From positions 5,294,512-5,358,511 of the forward strand of contig NC_029532.1 in assembly GCF_001577835.2 (NCBI RefSeq): a stretch of DNA of 64,000 bases, written 5' to 3'. Under the pieces are notes generated by a model that did no database searches, had not been told where the DNA came from, and saw only the letters and a program-made list of their open reading frames with translations. Every line of letters begins with the position of its first letter. Positions within the stretch are counted from its first letter, which is position 1. Positions 34,701 to 46,900 of the stretch are shown here, piece after piece. The DNA is from Coturnix japonica. Its lineage: Eukaryota > Chordata > Aves > Galliformes > Phasianidae. The position numbers were made by a program, and so were the translations under genes.

Positions 34701-37598
34701 TCCGAATTCGCTGTGGAATGAAATATGGTAAAAGGGTCTGACCCCCAGCGACCATCTCTGCTGTATGGTTAATCCTTGTAGTTCTTTTGTTTGTTTTCAA
34801 ACTCTTTTGCTCTGTCTGCTCTGATGCAGAGTACATCTTTTGAGTTCATTCCTTCCTGCAGTTCTTCCACAAACTCCTTTAAAGTTTATTTTATGCTACA
34901 TAGTATTTCTTCCCTCATTTGGCACATTCCAAACCTTACGAACAGCTTGCTGGCTTTCCTTCTCCATGCATTCAAAGCCCAAGTGTGTGTCAGCAGACCA
35001 TCTTCGCTCTTGCTCAGGGGAAGCATTGAGCAGTAGATTCTGTTGCTTGCATGTGCAGGAAAGCAGGACTCAGGCTGTAGTACATAGGGTTCTTTTGCTG
35101 TGATTATGTACAGAGCAAGTTGAAGGAAAGGACTTTCTGAGATCATACAGTAAGTGCTTGAGAGAGCTGTCATCTAGTCTTTATGGTCAGATTACACCTT
35201 CCCCTCTTTCCAACCAAAAAGGTTTTATCCCATACTTCTCCCTGTCTTGCAAAAGTCAGCCTTCATTTCACACAGTAGTCCAGCACATCTGTTTCTGAGC
35301 TAGATATATTCTGTGGGATGCTTATCCTCAGTTCATTATTGGTTTTCTTTTCTCACCTCTAGGTTACACCCCTAGCGATATGCCAGTGAAAGCAAAACGC
35401 AGCGCATATAACTACAGCCTGCCCATCACTGTCAAAAAGCCAGGTATGTCAGCTGAAGGGGCGTCTGACTCTTCTGTTTCTTTGGTTTACCCCATCTGAA
35501 TCAACACTGAGAGGCATCAGTACAACGCCACAGTGAAGCTGTTCCTAATCAGGTCTCTGTTGTTTTTCAGGAAGTCATACAGTCAGTGTACACGATCTGA
35601 AGCAGGGACTTGGTGCTCCTGGTGCATCTGGTGCAAAAAAAACTGCCTCCAGCAGGTATAAACTGAAGGTAAGCATTATTCTTTTACCATAATCTTGAAA
35701 CAGCATAATAAAAAGGCACTGTTTTCTGTTTGGAATTCATTAAGGGTGTGGATTTCTCTTCAAGACATGCATGAGTTGAAGATCACAAGTTTACCTTGGG
35801 AGCCACTTGTTGAATATATCATTACAGAACTTTACCTGCTGTTCTGTAAATGTATTTCTTACATGGATTGGTACTTTTGCCCCAGCCTTAAACACGATGA
35901 TTGCTTTGTTTCAGTTGAGAAGACTGGAGAACTTAAAGTGCAGTGAAGTGCAAAACATTGCCATGTGTTTATCAGGTCATACTGCAGGATTAACAGGGTA
36001 AAACTGATATTTAAGTAGGAGCCTGTTTGGTTTTTCTTCTTCCTTTTTGCTAGAACAAAACTGCTGAGATGCAGTAACAAGCTGCTAACAAAGCTGTAGC
36101 TTGGATTCTAAGTACTTTATGACTAGGGACAGATCTGTGCAGGAGGTGCCTTGTTGTTAACTCATTACTTTGCTATTACACCTGAGTTGCCCTGTTACAC
36201 CTCAGAGTGCACATTAAATCCTTTCCATCTTTCCTCTTAGGAATCTGTCTATATTTTCCGAGAAGGAGCCTTACCCCCTTATCGGCAGATGTTCTATCAA
36301 CTCTGTGACTTGAATGTGGAAAGGTATTACTGCCAGCTGACTCCTCCTTTAGAACTAGATTTCAAAGCCTGTTTATATCCACTTTGATACTCTCAGTCTC
36401 CTTGACCAGAAACCTAAGAGGTATTTGACTTCTGAATAAAAACAGAACAGACTTCTCACCTAAACTTCCTTTTCCATATGACAGGTGAATAATATGCTTT
36501 CCAACTCAAGGAAAGCAAAGTAAGCCACAGTCTGTCTTATTTGAAGCCTGCAACTGAGTATAGAAGTTTAACATTTCACCCTCTTTCTGTTGCTTTTTAG
36601 CTTACAAAAAATCATCCATCGGAATGATGGTACAGAATCAGAATGCACGGAGAGGGATGGATGGTGCCTTCCAAAGACTAGCGAGGATCTGCGAGATAGC
36701 ATGTCCCTGATGATAAAGCAGATAATCAGATCCACAAGACCTGGTATGGATGCTTTTGAACCTCAAAACGCTAAACAGTATATCACCACTTATCTGATGA
36801 TGTAGAGACCGTGTTAGGATCTTGTTGTCGGTGCAGTGGAAGTAGTACTACTATATTCACCACCTCTGGTGTTCTATGTTCAGTGTGAGAGCTGAGGCTG
36901 TTGTCCTGCCATATGACATGGGTTGGAGACTAAGAATAGCTATGAGCAGAAGTTTTCTTTTTCACTATTCAAGTATCACAGCCTTCAGGTTTGTAATGCT
37001 ATGTGATGGAAAGTACAGCAGTAATAGGATGGCAGAGTCTTTAGCTGCAGTAAATGAGGACAAGCCCAAACGCACAGAAACAAAAGAAAAAAAGCTTCTT
37101 ACCTTCAAAAGGCCTCAGGTAGACAGGGATCTCCAGCAAGAAGCCCTCACCTCCACTGCCAGCCCTTAAATGAGGTCTAGGCAGGGGTGGATCCTGGCTC
37201 CAGGCCTTCTGGTCACTCAGTGCATTGAATACACCTGAGCTCCCCTGGGTTGGCCCTGCCTTCCCACCAGGTGCTTAATCACTGCTTCAAGCCCTGACTT
37301 AGCATTTCCACTACACATGCACAACCTTAACTGTGATCCTCAGGTTTCTGCCTTTCTCTCATTGTCTTATGAACTCTGCTGCAGATTTCTTCAGGTTGCA
37401 CTGAGATACATCATCACGTCTTCCTTTCTTCCCAATTAAGCTCTTTTCTCAAGTACAACAAGCAGTGAAGATGGCAAAGAACAGCTGGCATATGAGTCTG
37501 GAGAGGATGAGGATGATGAAGAGGAGGAGGAAGAAGACTTCAAGCCTTCTGATGGGAGTGAAAATGAAATGGAAACAGAAATTCTAGACTATGTGTGA
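31791..37598 (+). CDS. GTF3C5: GTF3C5, TFIIIC subunit 5 (TFIIIC63)
   Basis: Coding exons are 31791-31955, 32048-32249, 32425-32623, 33342-33534, 34013-34117, 34613-34727, 35363-35443, 35571-35668, 36241-36323, 36601-36743 and 37441-37598. The phases close to 513 aa (human 519). The protein is a subunit of TFIIIC, which binds the A and B boxes of tRNA and other Pol III genes, and is the counterpart of yeast tau95/Tfc1. Family-typical stretches are LVCVEYPGLVRD, LELYFRPKDPYCH, NLIGLSRARRP, ITGPWRSLWVRFGYDPR, REGALPPYRQMFYQLCDL and NDGTESECTERDGWCLPKTS. The C-terminus is an acidic tail ending EMETEILDYV. Two start codons are possible: 31791, and 31806 (MAADG), which aligns better with human MAAE. 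Both have G at -3 and +4. The frame stays open upstream into the CR1. The acceptor of the last exon is AAG rather than CAG or TAG. Confidence 0.97.
32881..33222 (+). repeat. duplicated segment in GTF3C5 intron 3
   Basis: Partner of 23601-23945. It lies entirely within intron 3, ending about 120 bp before exon 4. Confidence 0.9.
33567..33781 (+). repeat. duplicated segment in GTF3C5 intron 4
   Basis: Partner of 24005-24215. It starts about 33 bp after exon 4. Together with the intron 3 segment it brackets exon 4. Confidence 0.9.
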
Positions 37599-37837
37599 AC
37601 TCAGTAAGTAGTCTCGCTGCTGTTGGACAGAATCTTCTTGGCTCTTGTTCCTTCAGTGCTGATGGTTCAGCAACCATACACAGGGTGTGTGAGAGAAGAA
37701 CTTGCACGAAGTTGCTTGCTACCTGTCTGCACTGACTGTGGTGCCTGCTGATGACTGTCATTTTGGATGTTCAGGTACCATGGCCCACATGGCCTCTGGA
37801 TGAGGTGCTATATGAGATATGGTTTAGTAGCTTGTGG

Positions 37838-37915
37838 TAGTAATGGTGATGGGAGGACAGTTGGTCTAAATGATCTTATAGGTCTTTTTTAACCTTGTAA
37901 TTCTATGATTCTGTT
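37838..37915 (+). mobile_element. CR1 3' tail in the GTF3C5 3' UTR region
   Basis: Contains GATGGGAGGACAGTTGG, AAATGATCTTATAGGTCTTTT and a closing ATTCTATGATTCTG, matching an old CR1 3' end. It lies about 240 bp after the stop codon, so it may be transcribed in the 3' UTR. Confidence 0.8.
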
Positions 37916-38309
37916 TTTATAATTGTTGGATAATAAGCCTTCAGAACATTGCCACCATGGAGATAACAGGTTTCTTGACAGGCTTCAAATGGCATCTACT
38001 GTAGCAGCTCAACAGTCTCCCAAGAAAAGAGAATTGAAACCAGCTGGCAATACACCTTAAAATAGAAGAAACTATGTTCCCAGTTCTCTGTAAGAAATAC
38101 ACCCTGTCTGAGTTAATGGCCATGTGAAAAGTAGAAAAATGCTTTGAAGAGTTTGCCATTCAGTTATAGAAATTAAAGATCTGCTGGCATGTTCTAAGTG
38201 TTGTGCATTCCCCAGTGTGTTACATGTGGAAGGTTTATCATTAGTAGCTGATAATATGTTCTAATGCTGCAGGCGCTCCACTTCCAGGTAAGGTATATCA
38301 GGCACCAAG

Positions 38310-38315
38310 AATAAA
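38310..38315 (+). terminator. GTF3C5: candidate poly(A) signal of GTF3C5
   Basis: AATAAA lies about 710 bp after the stop codon. Alternatives are ATTAAA at 38172-38177 and AATAAA at 38677-38682. The choice cannot be made from sequence. Confidence 0.4.
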
Positions 38316-39080
38316 TACTCTTAGTAATGCTAGGAACACACCTGAAGCCAAGCTTGTTATCAAGAGTTAGCCTAAGGCCAAAGAAACCAGGAATCTCTTG
38401 TGTCGGGGCTTACTTGTTTCCCAGCTACTTCTGAAATTCTTCTCTCTGGGAGGGCTGCAGTTACTTGGATACTTAATTGTGACTTAGCAGGAAATGGCAC
38501 TAACAGCCCTGCCTGTATAAGGTAGTCCTTTCATTTTCAATATCTCAGCTTTAAAGTAATCTATGTAGCCAAAGGCACAGAGAAATTCTGGTTACTGGAG
38601 CTTCATCCTTAATAGCTATAGCCAGAGGCACTACATCATCCAGGCAATTTCCACTCAAGTGTGTGCAATTATAAGAAATAAACATGCTGGCTATGTTAGG
38701 AAATGAGCCCTTGAACAGTGAAGGAATAATGTCTCAAGCCAAAGCAGACCACAATCTCCATAAGGACCAATCACTGCAGTTGCTCTTACAGCCATTGCAA
38801 ATATCAAAAGAATTAAGCTAGTAAATCAAATGTCATGTTTGTGCTACCAGAAAAGGCACCGGAACAGAATTGCTTGAAATCAGGCACTGGTCCTGCAAAC
38901 AAAAAAGCCTTGTTTCTTCATTCAAGTACAAAACAAAGCCCAGCACGGTTACCATAAAGTAACAGGCTCAATCATCACCTCCACAATCAGATCCATTCCC
39001 CTTTCTCTAGGAGGCCAGCAAGTCAGGAAGGGACACAGAACAACCCCTGCTTTAGGGCAGGGATGTTTGAGGATCGGTAT

Positions 39081-39086
39081 TTTATT
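39081..39086 (-). terminator. RALGDS: poly(A) signal of RALGDS
   Basis: TTTATT on the plus strand is AATAAA on the minus strand, about 1.8 kb after the RALGDS stop codon. Transcripts of GTF3C5 and RALGDS would converge with a gap of only a few hundred bases. Confidence 0.65.
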
Positions 39087-40908
39087 GCAAAGACTAATTA
39101 CATTGCTGTGTACAAGTCACACTGGGCAGTGTGCTCCTTCACTGAAGTGGTACAAAATAACATATGGTACAGCCAGTCCCTCCGGTGATGCTGGGCTTCC
39201 AGGGGACACCAATGGGAAGGGAGGGGAGGCAATAGGGTGGGCAGGAGCTGGCAGGCACAGAGCAGCATGGAGCCAGGGGGAGGCCCAAAGGTGCTGGCAC
39301 CCAAAGGCAGTGACCTGGCTCCGGGCAGGGTGGGAGGCAGGAGGCAGCCCCTGCGTCAGGGTGCCAAGGGCTCCCATCATGTGCAGTGTGGGCATGGTGA
39401 CCCAAGTGATGCCACCCAAGGGGACAGAGGGCTGACAGAACTAATGCCAGCCATGCTTATAAACAAGCAGCCTCTCTCCACCTGGTTCTGCCACCAGCCC
39501 TGCTCCTCTGAGTGTTGCTGTGCAGCGTTGCTGCATCCCAGCTCCTCTCCTGGAGGCAGGGAACACGTTTCCCCCCATCCAGCAGCACAGACAGACAGGA
39601 AACAAAAGATGTGCTGGGAGGAAGTGCTCAAATGCGATGGAGCCAGCAGGTCCAGGGGCAACAACAAACAACAAAGAAGTCCCCCCTTTGGTTAGTGTTT
39701 CCTACAGCCATTAAAACAAGCATCTCTGCCCCTGCTTGAGCAACTAGTGGTAAAGAAATGAGGGAGGGAAGAGGCCAGATGGGTTGTCGCTGTGTGAGCA
39801 GGGCAGAGCAACATCGCTGCTGTGAGCATCCCTCCCAGCAGCCTTAAATAGCGGGGGAAGGTTGGAAAAGGGAGGGAGCAGGAGAGGGACTGGGCTGCAG
39901 GGTGGGGGGATCTGGGTTAGTAGAATGTACAAGTTCATCTCTTCTATTTACAACCAATAAATATTGAGAGGAGAAAAAAAAAAAATCAGTAAACCTTTGT
40001 TTTGTACAAAAGAAGTCTCATCGCTGCTTCTCCCTTAGTCAGTGTTTGAAACAGTCAGGTTAAAGCCCAAGGTGAGTGGCACTTTCTTGTGGGTCAGGCG
40101 GTGGCAGTCGGAGCACCCCAAGCTCCTCTGACTCCTTGCCTGCCCATGCAGACACGAGGTCTCTATTTACACACATCTGGACAGCAGTCTGCTCTCCTCC
40201 TCCTCCTCCTGGCTCGGCTGGCAGCTCTGGGGGCACGGGAATGCACGCAAAGCTTCCCTGCCTGCAGAAGGGACACTGGCATTTGATCTTTGGTGCAGGT
40301 TTGAACGCGGGCCGGCGGCTGGATCGGGGAGAGGAGCGAGACCACGTGGAGGTTTCCAGTCATCAACAGCAGCCCTGGTCCACGAGGCGCCGGCGTGGGG
40401 CTGCATCCTCTCCAGCACAGCTTCTCCCAGGGCATGGACAGGCAGTAGTTGCAATGCCAGGTGATCCAAGGAAGGACGTGGAAGTAAACCAGTGCCGAGA
40501 GAAGGGGAGCACCCATCCCAGCTCACGTGGCAGTGGCTCATGTGCTGCTCCTTGCAAAGGGCCCCTCCAAGCCGCCGCTCCCAGGCTCACACGGACACAA
40601 GGCACCTACGGCAGAGAGGCGGGCTCCTGCTCTGGGCAGGCTGGTGGTGGCTGGACGTGTCGCACCGTGGAAGGTTTAAAAGTAAAAATAAAAGAGAGAG
40701 AGATTTCCCCCCTTGCTGCCTTCCTGGGTAGAAAAACAGAAGACCTGATTGAAACGGGAGCTTGTGCAGAGAGAGGTGGAAGGGCCGCCAGGTGCCAAAG
40801 CGGCTCTCGGTGCGGTTGAGCATCACTCCTGGCCTTGGCAACAGCACCAGGCCTGGCTACAGCCTGCCCACAAGGCCCCGTCGGTGAGGGGTGGCAGTGG
40901 GGCTGAGG
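39087..40908 (-). other. RALGDS: RALGDS 3' UTR
   Basis: GC-rich non-coding stretch between the RALGDS stop codon and the poly(A) signal. Long open frames on both strands here, the longest 247 codons on the plus strand, look like GC-driven chance and match no family I know. Confidence 0.65.
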
Positions 40909-43900
40909 CTAGAAGATGCCTTTGGCAATCTTCAGGCCTTTCTGCTTCATCCTGGGCAGGGTGGAGCTGGAGCCGTGCTTGATCTTCACCCCCTTGGAGA
41001 AACCCCGCTTCTTGAGCACGAAGTCGTAGTTGGCAGCAGAGTTCATGGCGTAGAAGACGTTGGCATTGTCGGGGATCTTCAGCTCTGGGAGGGACCAAAG
41101 ATGGGGAGTCAGCTGCACAGTTTGCTCCCACCCAGAGCCCAAGCCAGGAAGAGAATCCCACCCCCCATACACACCTCTCTCCTCTGAGATGATCTGAACG
41201 AGCTCGTAGTCTTCAGGCCGGTCCCCATCCAAGTTGTGTTTGGCCATGGCCTTGCGAATAACGACCGGTGTCTTATCCTGGCTGGTCACCTATGAGCACA
41301 CAGCACTGTTAACCACCATACTGCACAAAACAGCGTAACATCTCCCACCTCCATGTCCTCTCAGTGTCAGACATGCCCGCATCCAAGCATGACAAGCCTC
41401 CCAACCCTGAAATTGATGTGGGTGCTGGGTGCTAACCAAGATGCTCTTGTACATGTTGCCGTTGTCCACAGCCAGGCTGACACGGATGATACAGCAGTCG
41501 TCCACCTGCTGGTTGTAAAGGGGCAGCGAGAGAGACGAGTAGCTGGAGATGCCGGAGACGGAGCGTTTGTGAGTGCGGGATGCTGTCACTGGTGTAGAGG
41601 AGACGGAGGATGATGAGGCACTGCTGGAGCCTGAGCCGATGCCTGACGTGTCCAGGGAGGAGAGAGAGGTGGATTCCCAGAACTGGAGGGCAGGGAGGAG
41701 AGGGGATGCGGAGGACACAGTGGGTTTAGCTTCTCCATCAGCCACAGACGGGGTGTACGAGTGCTGGGGGAGGGAGGCCAGAGGGATCTCATTGCCCTGC
41801 GCCAGCAGGGGACGTACAGCCACCAGAGCTGCCAGACCCTGCTGTGCCAAGGCAAGCCCAGCTCCACCACAAAGAGCAGGGGCCTCCCTCGCTCCAGCAG
41901 GGCAGAAGCAGCCCCCAGCTCCCCAGCCCCCATGCAAAGCAGGGGCCATTCCCTCTTGAGGGGAGCACCTGCTTCAGGAGCCCCACAAGCTGCCCCATAC
42001 CTTCTTCTCCTGGCAGTCGGGGGACTCAGGGATGAAGCTGATGTTGATCTCCTCCACATCAGAGCTGCTGGAACCAGCAGAGGTGACACTGACTGAGTCA
42101 GTGGCATCCCCACTGCACAGGTACTGCCCGCACTTGAGCTGGTCAAAGGACTTGGAGTGGGAACTGCCACTGGCACAGGGCTCAGTGCTGGCTGGCTGCC
42201 GGCTGCAGGGAGATAGGAGAGGGTAAGAAGAGAGCAGGCCCAGGGAAGGACATGATGGCACTGACCCTTGTCTCCAACTGGGTCCCACTGGGGCAAACAG
42301 ACTCACTCGCTCCATCTCTTGATGATTCCTGTGTTCTTCTTTGCCTTCAGTGTGTTGCTGGCTGACTCGGACAGTGGCTCAATCTCACATGACAGCCCAT
42401 AGCTGGGGGAGAGATAAAGGTTTCAGAGCTCCCTGTAGCTTTCCAATGCACCAGCAGCAGCACAGCCCTGCTTGCACTCACCTCTCGGCCTCACTGAGCC
42501 GCTCCAGGCTATGGAACCAGTCCACAAAATGGTCCTCCTGAGTGAAGCTGTAGTTGTTGCAGGCTGACTGAAGCAGCTTGATCTGGGCAATGACTTCAAA
42601 CTCCTGCATCCAACAGAGATGGTCATGACCCCTTTCTGTCCACAGCCCCACAACCCTCTGCAAACAGCCCAACCCAATGCACCAAGGTGCCTAGGAAGGA
42701 CCAGAATCTCCTCCCAAAGAGATTGGCAGAGCCTGGGCTCGCACAACGCCAGCCACCTCCCACCACCCAGCCGTGCAAACTCTCACCTTCCTTCTCTTCT
42801 CAAAGTTGATCAGCCCTCCCTGCAAAAGAAGGAGAAGAAAAGAAGGGTGTCAGCGGGAAGCAGGGACAGGGAGGGACAAAGCTCCGCTCCGGCTGCAGTG
42901 CACGCCATGCCCACCAGGGGGCGCTGTAAGAGCGGCCCATTGACAGAGCCTGCCGGGGTGTGTATGGGATGCATAGGGTGGCAGTGTTGGCTATGGGATG
43001 CACAGGGACAACGTTGGCTATGGGATGCACAGGGACAACGTTGGCTATGGGATGCATAGGGACAACATTGGCTATGGGATGCATAGGGACAACACTGGCT
43101 ATGGGATGCATAGGGACAACGTTGGCTATGGGATGCATAGGGTGGCAGTGTTGGCTATGGGATGCCCAAAGGGACAGCAACAAGTGCTCTGGGGATCAAC
43201 CCTCCACACTGAACTGCCAGGCTATGGGGATGTCTAAGCACGAAGGAAAGGAGGAGGATGGAGATGGAGGTACGTACATCCAGGAAATCCTTCATGGCGG
43301 TGTCGAGCATCACCAGGTCCGTGAGGAAGGTGCCGAGATAGGGAATAGTGCCCTGCATCACACCCTGGGGGACAGGGAGGGACGGCTGAGGTCAGCAGAA
43401 AGCTGGAAGCCACCCAGCAGGGATATGGGGATGTGAAAACACCCACTCACCATCTCTCGCTGCTGCTGCTGCCGCTTCTGGGCCCTCTTTGGGTTAATCT
43501 CCAAGGTGGCAAATTTGGACGTGCCCTCCTGGATGGTGGGGAGAGACAACATCAGCACCAGTGGAAAACGTGAGCTAAAATTCACAGCCACTTTTATTGC
43601 TGCCATTTCCTCGCAGAGGGAATGAGGGGAAGAGAAGGAAATCTAAGCTGAGCTTTTTCAGGGCTAAACAGGGAGGAGAGGCTTAATGAATAGGAAGTGC
43701 TGCTCCCATTTCCAGCTCTCTGTATAAATAGCTCTTCAATGGGCTGTTTTGTTCCCTTTTGTATTTCATGTGATCTCAGCCCCCAGTCTGGAGCTGGAAA
43801 GCTGTGAGGACACCTGGCTTCAGCCTTTCCCAAACCCCACTGCCCCATGTTAACCCAGGAGGCCTATGGAGAGCTGAACTTTGCATCTGGTTAAAGGCCA

Positions 43901-46900
43901 TCCTCAGGTGCACCAGACCATATCCCACTGCTTATCTCTACCCATTCAACTGCTTTAAGACCTTCATGCAATGACAGCTTTTGGGGTAGAAAAGCAGAAT
44001 GCCCAGTTTGCCTGGCAGATGGAACAACAGGGACCTTTTCAGCCAACACCAGCCCAAGCTCCTTGTCAGGACTTGCAGGTGCCCCATACCTTAATGAGCA
44101 GCTCCCGGCTCAAGGAGTGGTTGTTCTCATCGGAGAAGATCTCTGAGAGCTCATGGAAAGTGCGGAAGCTCTCCCTGCTCGGGGGGAAAGACAAGGAAGT
44201 CAGCAATGGTGCCACACTGGGTCTCTTCCTTGCGCACCCAAATGACCCCAGCAAAGCTCACAGCTGCAGCAGGCCTTGCTGACTGGGGTTATTCCAGGGT
44301 GTTCAGATGGAAAGGAGAAGCAGACAGTACTGCCTTTGTTTCCTCACTCTCCTCAGATCCCTTGGCTTTGGGCAATGCCAGAGCCGCAATGATCCCATTT
44401 ACACATCTCTTGTCTATACACTGAAGGGCCACAGCTCCAGCACAGCCACCCCCTGAGACCACCCAGCACCCCCAGGACCCCCAGGTGCTGCTCACCGCAG
44501 GACCTCATCCCAGGTCTTCTTCAGCCGGTGCACAGCGTTGCACTGCAGAGCTGAAAGGATGGCTCTGAGCGAGGAGAAGTTCTTCAGGATGCGGCACTCC
44601 TGAAAGCAGATAAAGGGGACAGCAGGGCTTGATGTTAAACAAAGCCAAGGGATCTGCTTTGATTTGTACACCACAAACCCCCAGCCCTGGGCAAAGTGAA
44701 TGGGGCTGCACTTGTCCTACCCGAGCCACTTCGATCCATCTCTCCACCACTTTAGCCCTCTGCTGTGGCTTCAGGGTCCGGTCCCCGAGGCACGTGGCAA
44801 TGACACAGTTGGCCACGCTATTGAACTGCGAGACAGTGGCACGGATGGTGGGTGCCAGGTGTTCTTTGCCTTTCTTGTCTCGCTGGGACCAGATGCAGCC
44901 CAAGCAGTGGTAAGGCACCACTTTCTTAAACAGCTCCTGGAAGATAAAGGGATGGGATGGGTCTCTTAGGGGAAAAGATGGAGTGGTGTGTGAGGGAACA
45001 CAGTGGTTTGTGCCCAGAGCAGCAGCACTGACCCTGTGCTGAATGAGTACTCACAGCATCCATGAGTGTGAACTGCTCTGCCACCATCTCAGGGGAGAAG
45101 GAGAGGAAATCTGACTTCCCATCCCCGACCCCGTTCTCCTCCACCAGCTGGAACGTGCAGCCACCGTGATCCACAGCTGTGAAGATGGCACAAAGCTGAG
45201 CCCTGCAGCACAGAACCCCACTGCATCCCACACCACATCCCACCTCCAGCAGCTCTGCTTTCACACCTCAGCATAAGGCTCAGATAAACACACAGGCGTA
45301 TTTAACCCGGATGCAAGTGTCTGCAGAGGATTAAAGGCAGATTAACCAATCCACTTAGAAATCCCACTTCTATCTCAGCTGGATTAGCTTCCCTGTGTAC
45401 CTCCACATCCAGCCACGTGGTAACACCTGAAGCTCCTTACAGACCCTGATATCCCCATGAGCAGGGAACCATCCCCACCTTCTGCTTCAGTCTCGCTCTG
45501 CTCCTGCTGCTGAAACTGGGCCAGGAGGATGCGGGCTCTGCGCTCCAGGTCTGAACCAGGGATGTTATGGCGCACGTAGGAGATGAGCTGCTTGAGGCAG
45601 GCAAAGTCTGGGGGTTTACGGAAGTCCTCTGAGTACTGGTCCAACCAGGCGCCCAGGATGGAGGAGATGGTGCTATGGGGAAAGGAACAGAGGGGAGAGC
45701 TGGGTGAGGTCATGAGAAACATATAGGACAGCACATGCCTCCATGCGAGAACTGAACAGCAGTCACCCCCAGTATGGTCAGACTTACTTCTTCAGCTCCA
45801 TCCTCTCATCCACAACGTGCCTGGCGTGGTCCCCGTTTGTCTGCACGTGCAGTTTGCCATACCTGAGGGGGATGGGAGAAGCCCATCAGACCTCCAAGAC
45901 ATGACATAAGATGCTGGAGCTCTCCTGGCTGAGGATGCTCAGACATCAGCCACTTCTATCTGCATTTTGGGGCACGGACACCTCACCTGTTAAGCAGCAG
46001 GTCCAGCACTTGCTTGGTGGTGGCAAAGGCCCGGTAAGTGCACAGGAAAATGGTGACATAGGTGGAATCATTGCCCTTGAAGGCTGAAACCAGGTACTCC
46101 ACCAGCTTCTCCAAGGTCCCAGCTTTTATCGTCCGCACCTTACACGTCTCATAGAGGTTTAAGGCTGACTCGTTCTCGAACTGCTGGGACAGGAGCAGAA
46201 GTCAGCGGGGTGGATGAAGATGGATTGCCCAAATGAATACATGATTTTCAGATTGTGCTTGGAAGGAGCTCCAAGAACATGAGCATGTGGGGACACAAGG
46301 ATGTAGCCCAGTAAAGACACTGCTGAGCCCTGACACCACGTCATTCTGTGTGGCAGAAAATCCCCCACTTACCCCCAGCCATCGCTGCCCCTTGTTGGCT
46401 GTGTGATGGAGCTGCACTTTGCGCAGCGATATGCTGTAGATTACACCATCCTCCAGCTCTTCTCCAATCTCCTGTGTGGAGCTCTGCACGGGACAACAAG
46501 ATACACCATGAGATAAGGAGGGTAACATGTGGCACAGATGCTCTCCTAAGCCTGGATGGGGTATCCCAAAGACAATTTGTTCACCCACCTACGCCCAAGC
46601 AGAGCCAAGACTCTGCATGCCCACACCCCAGTTATCTCCCTCCCTGTGCCTTTATATGACATAAGGTGACATTGCTGCTGGCTCTAACCGTAATCTCAGT
46701 AATCTGCCCTAGCTTCAGCTGAGCACCTCAAGCACCCAAAGCCTCATAACAAATAACAACTGGAGAACGAAGCTATCCATGAGCTTTGGGCAATGTTGGC
46801 CAAGCATGCTGGGCAGAAAGTCAAGGGGGTTGCTCAAATCCTAGAGTAGAATGGGTTGGGTTGGATGGGCCCTAACAGACCATCCAGCTCCAACACCCAT

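Noticed and set aside
40076-40819. 247-codon open frame on the plus strand
   Set aside because: It lies antisense in the GC-rich RALGDS 3' UTR, has low-complexity composition and resembles nothing known.
42960-43436. 158-codon frame with repeated [12 protein letters not shown]-like units
   Set aside because: It is a translation of the 27-bp minisatellite in RALGDS intron 11. A period divisible by three keeps frames open.
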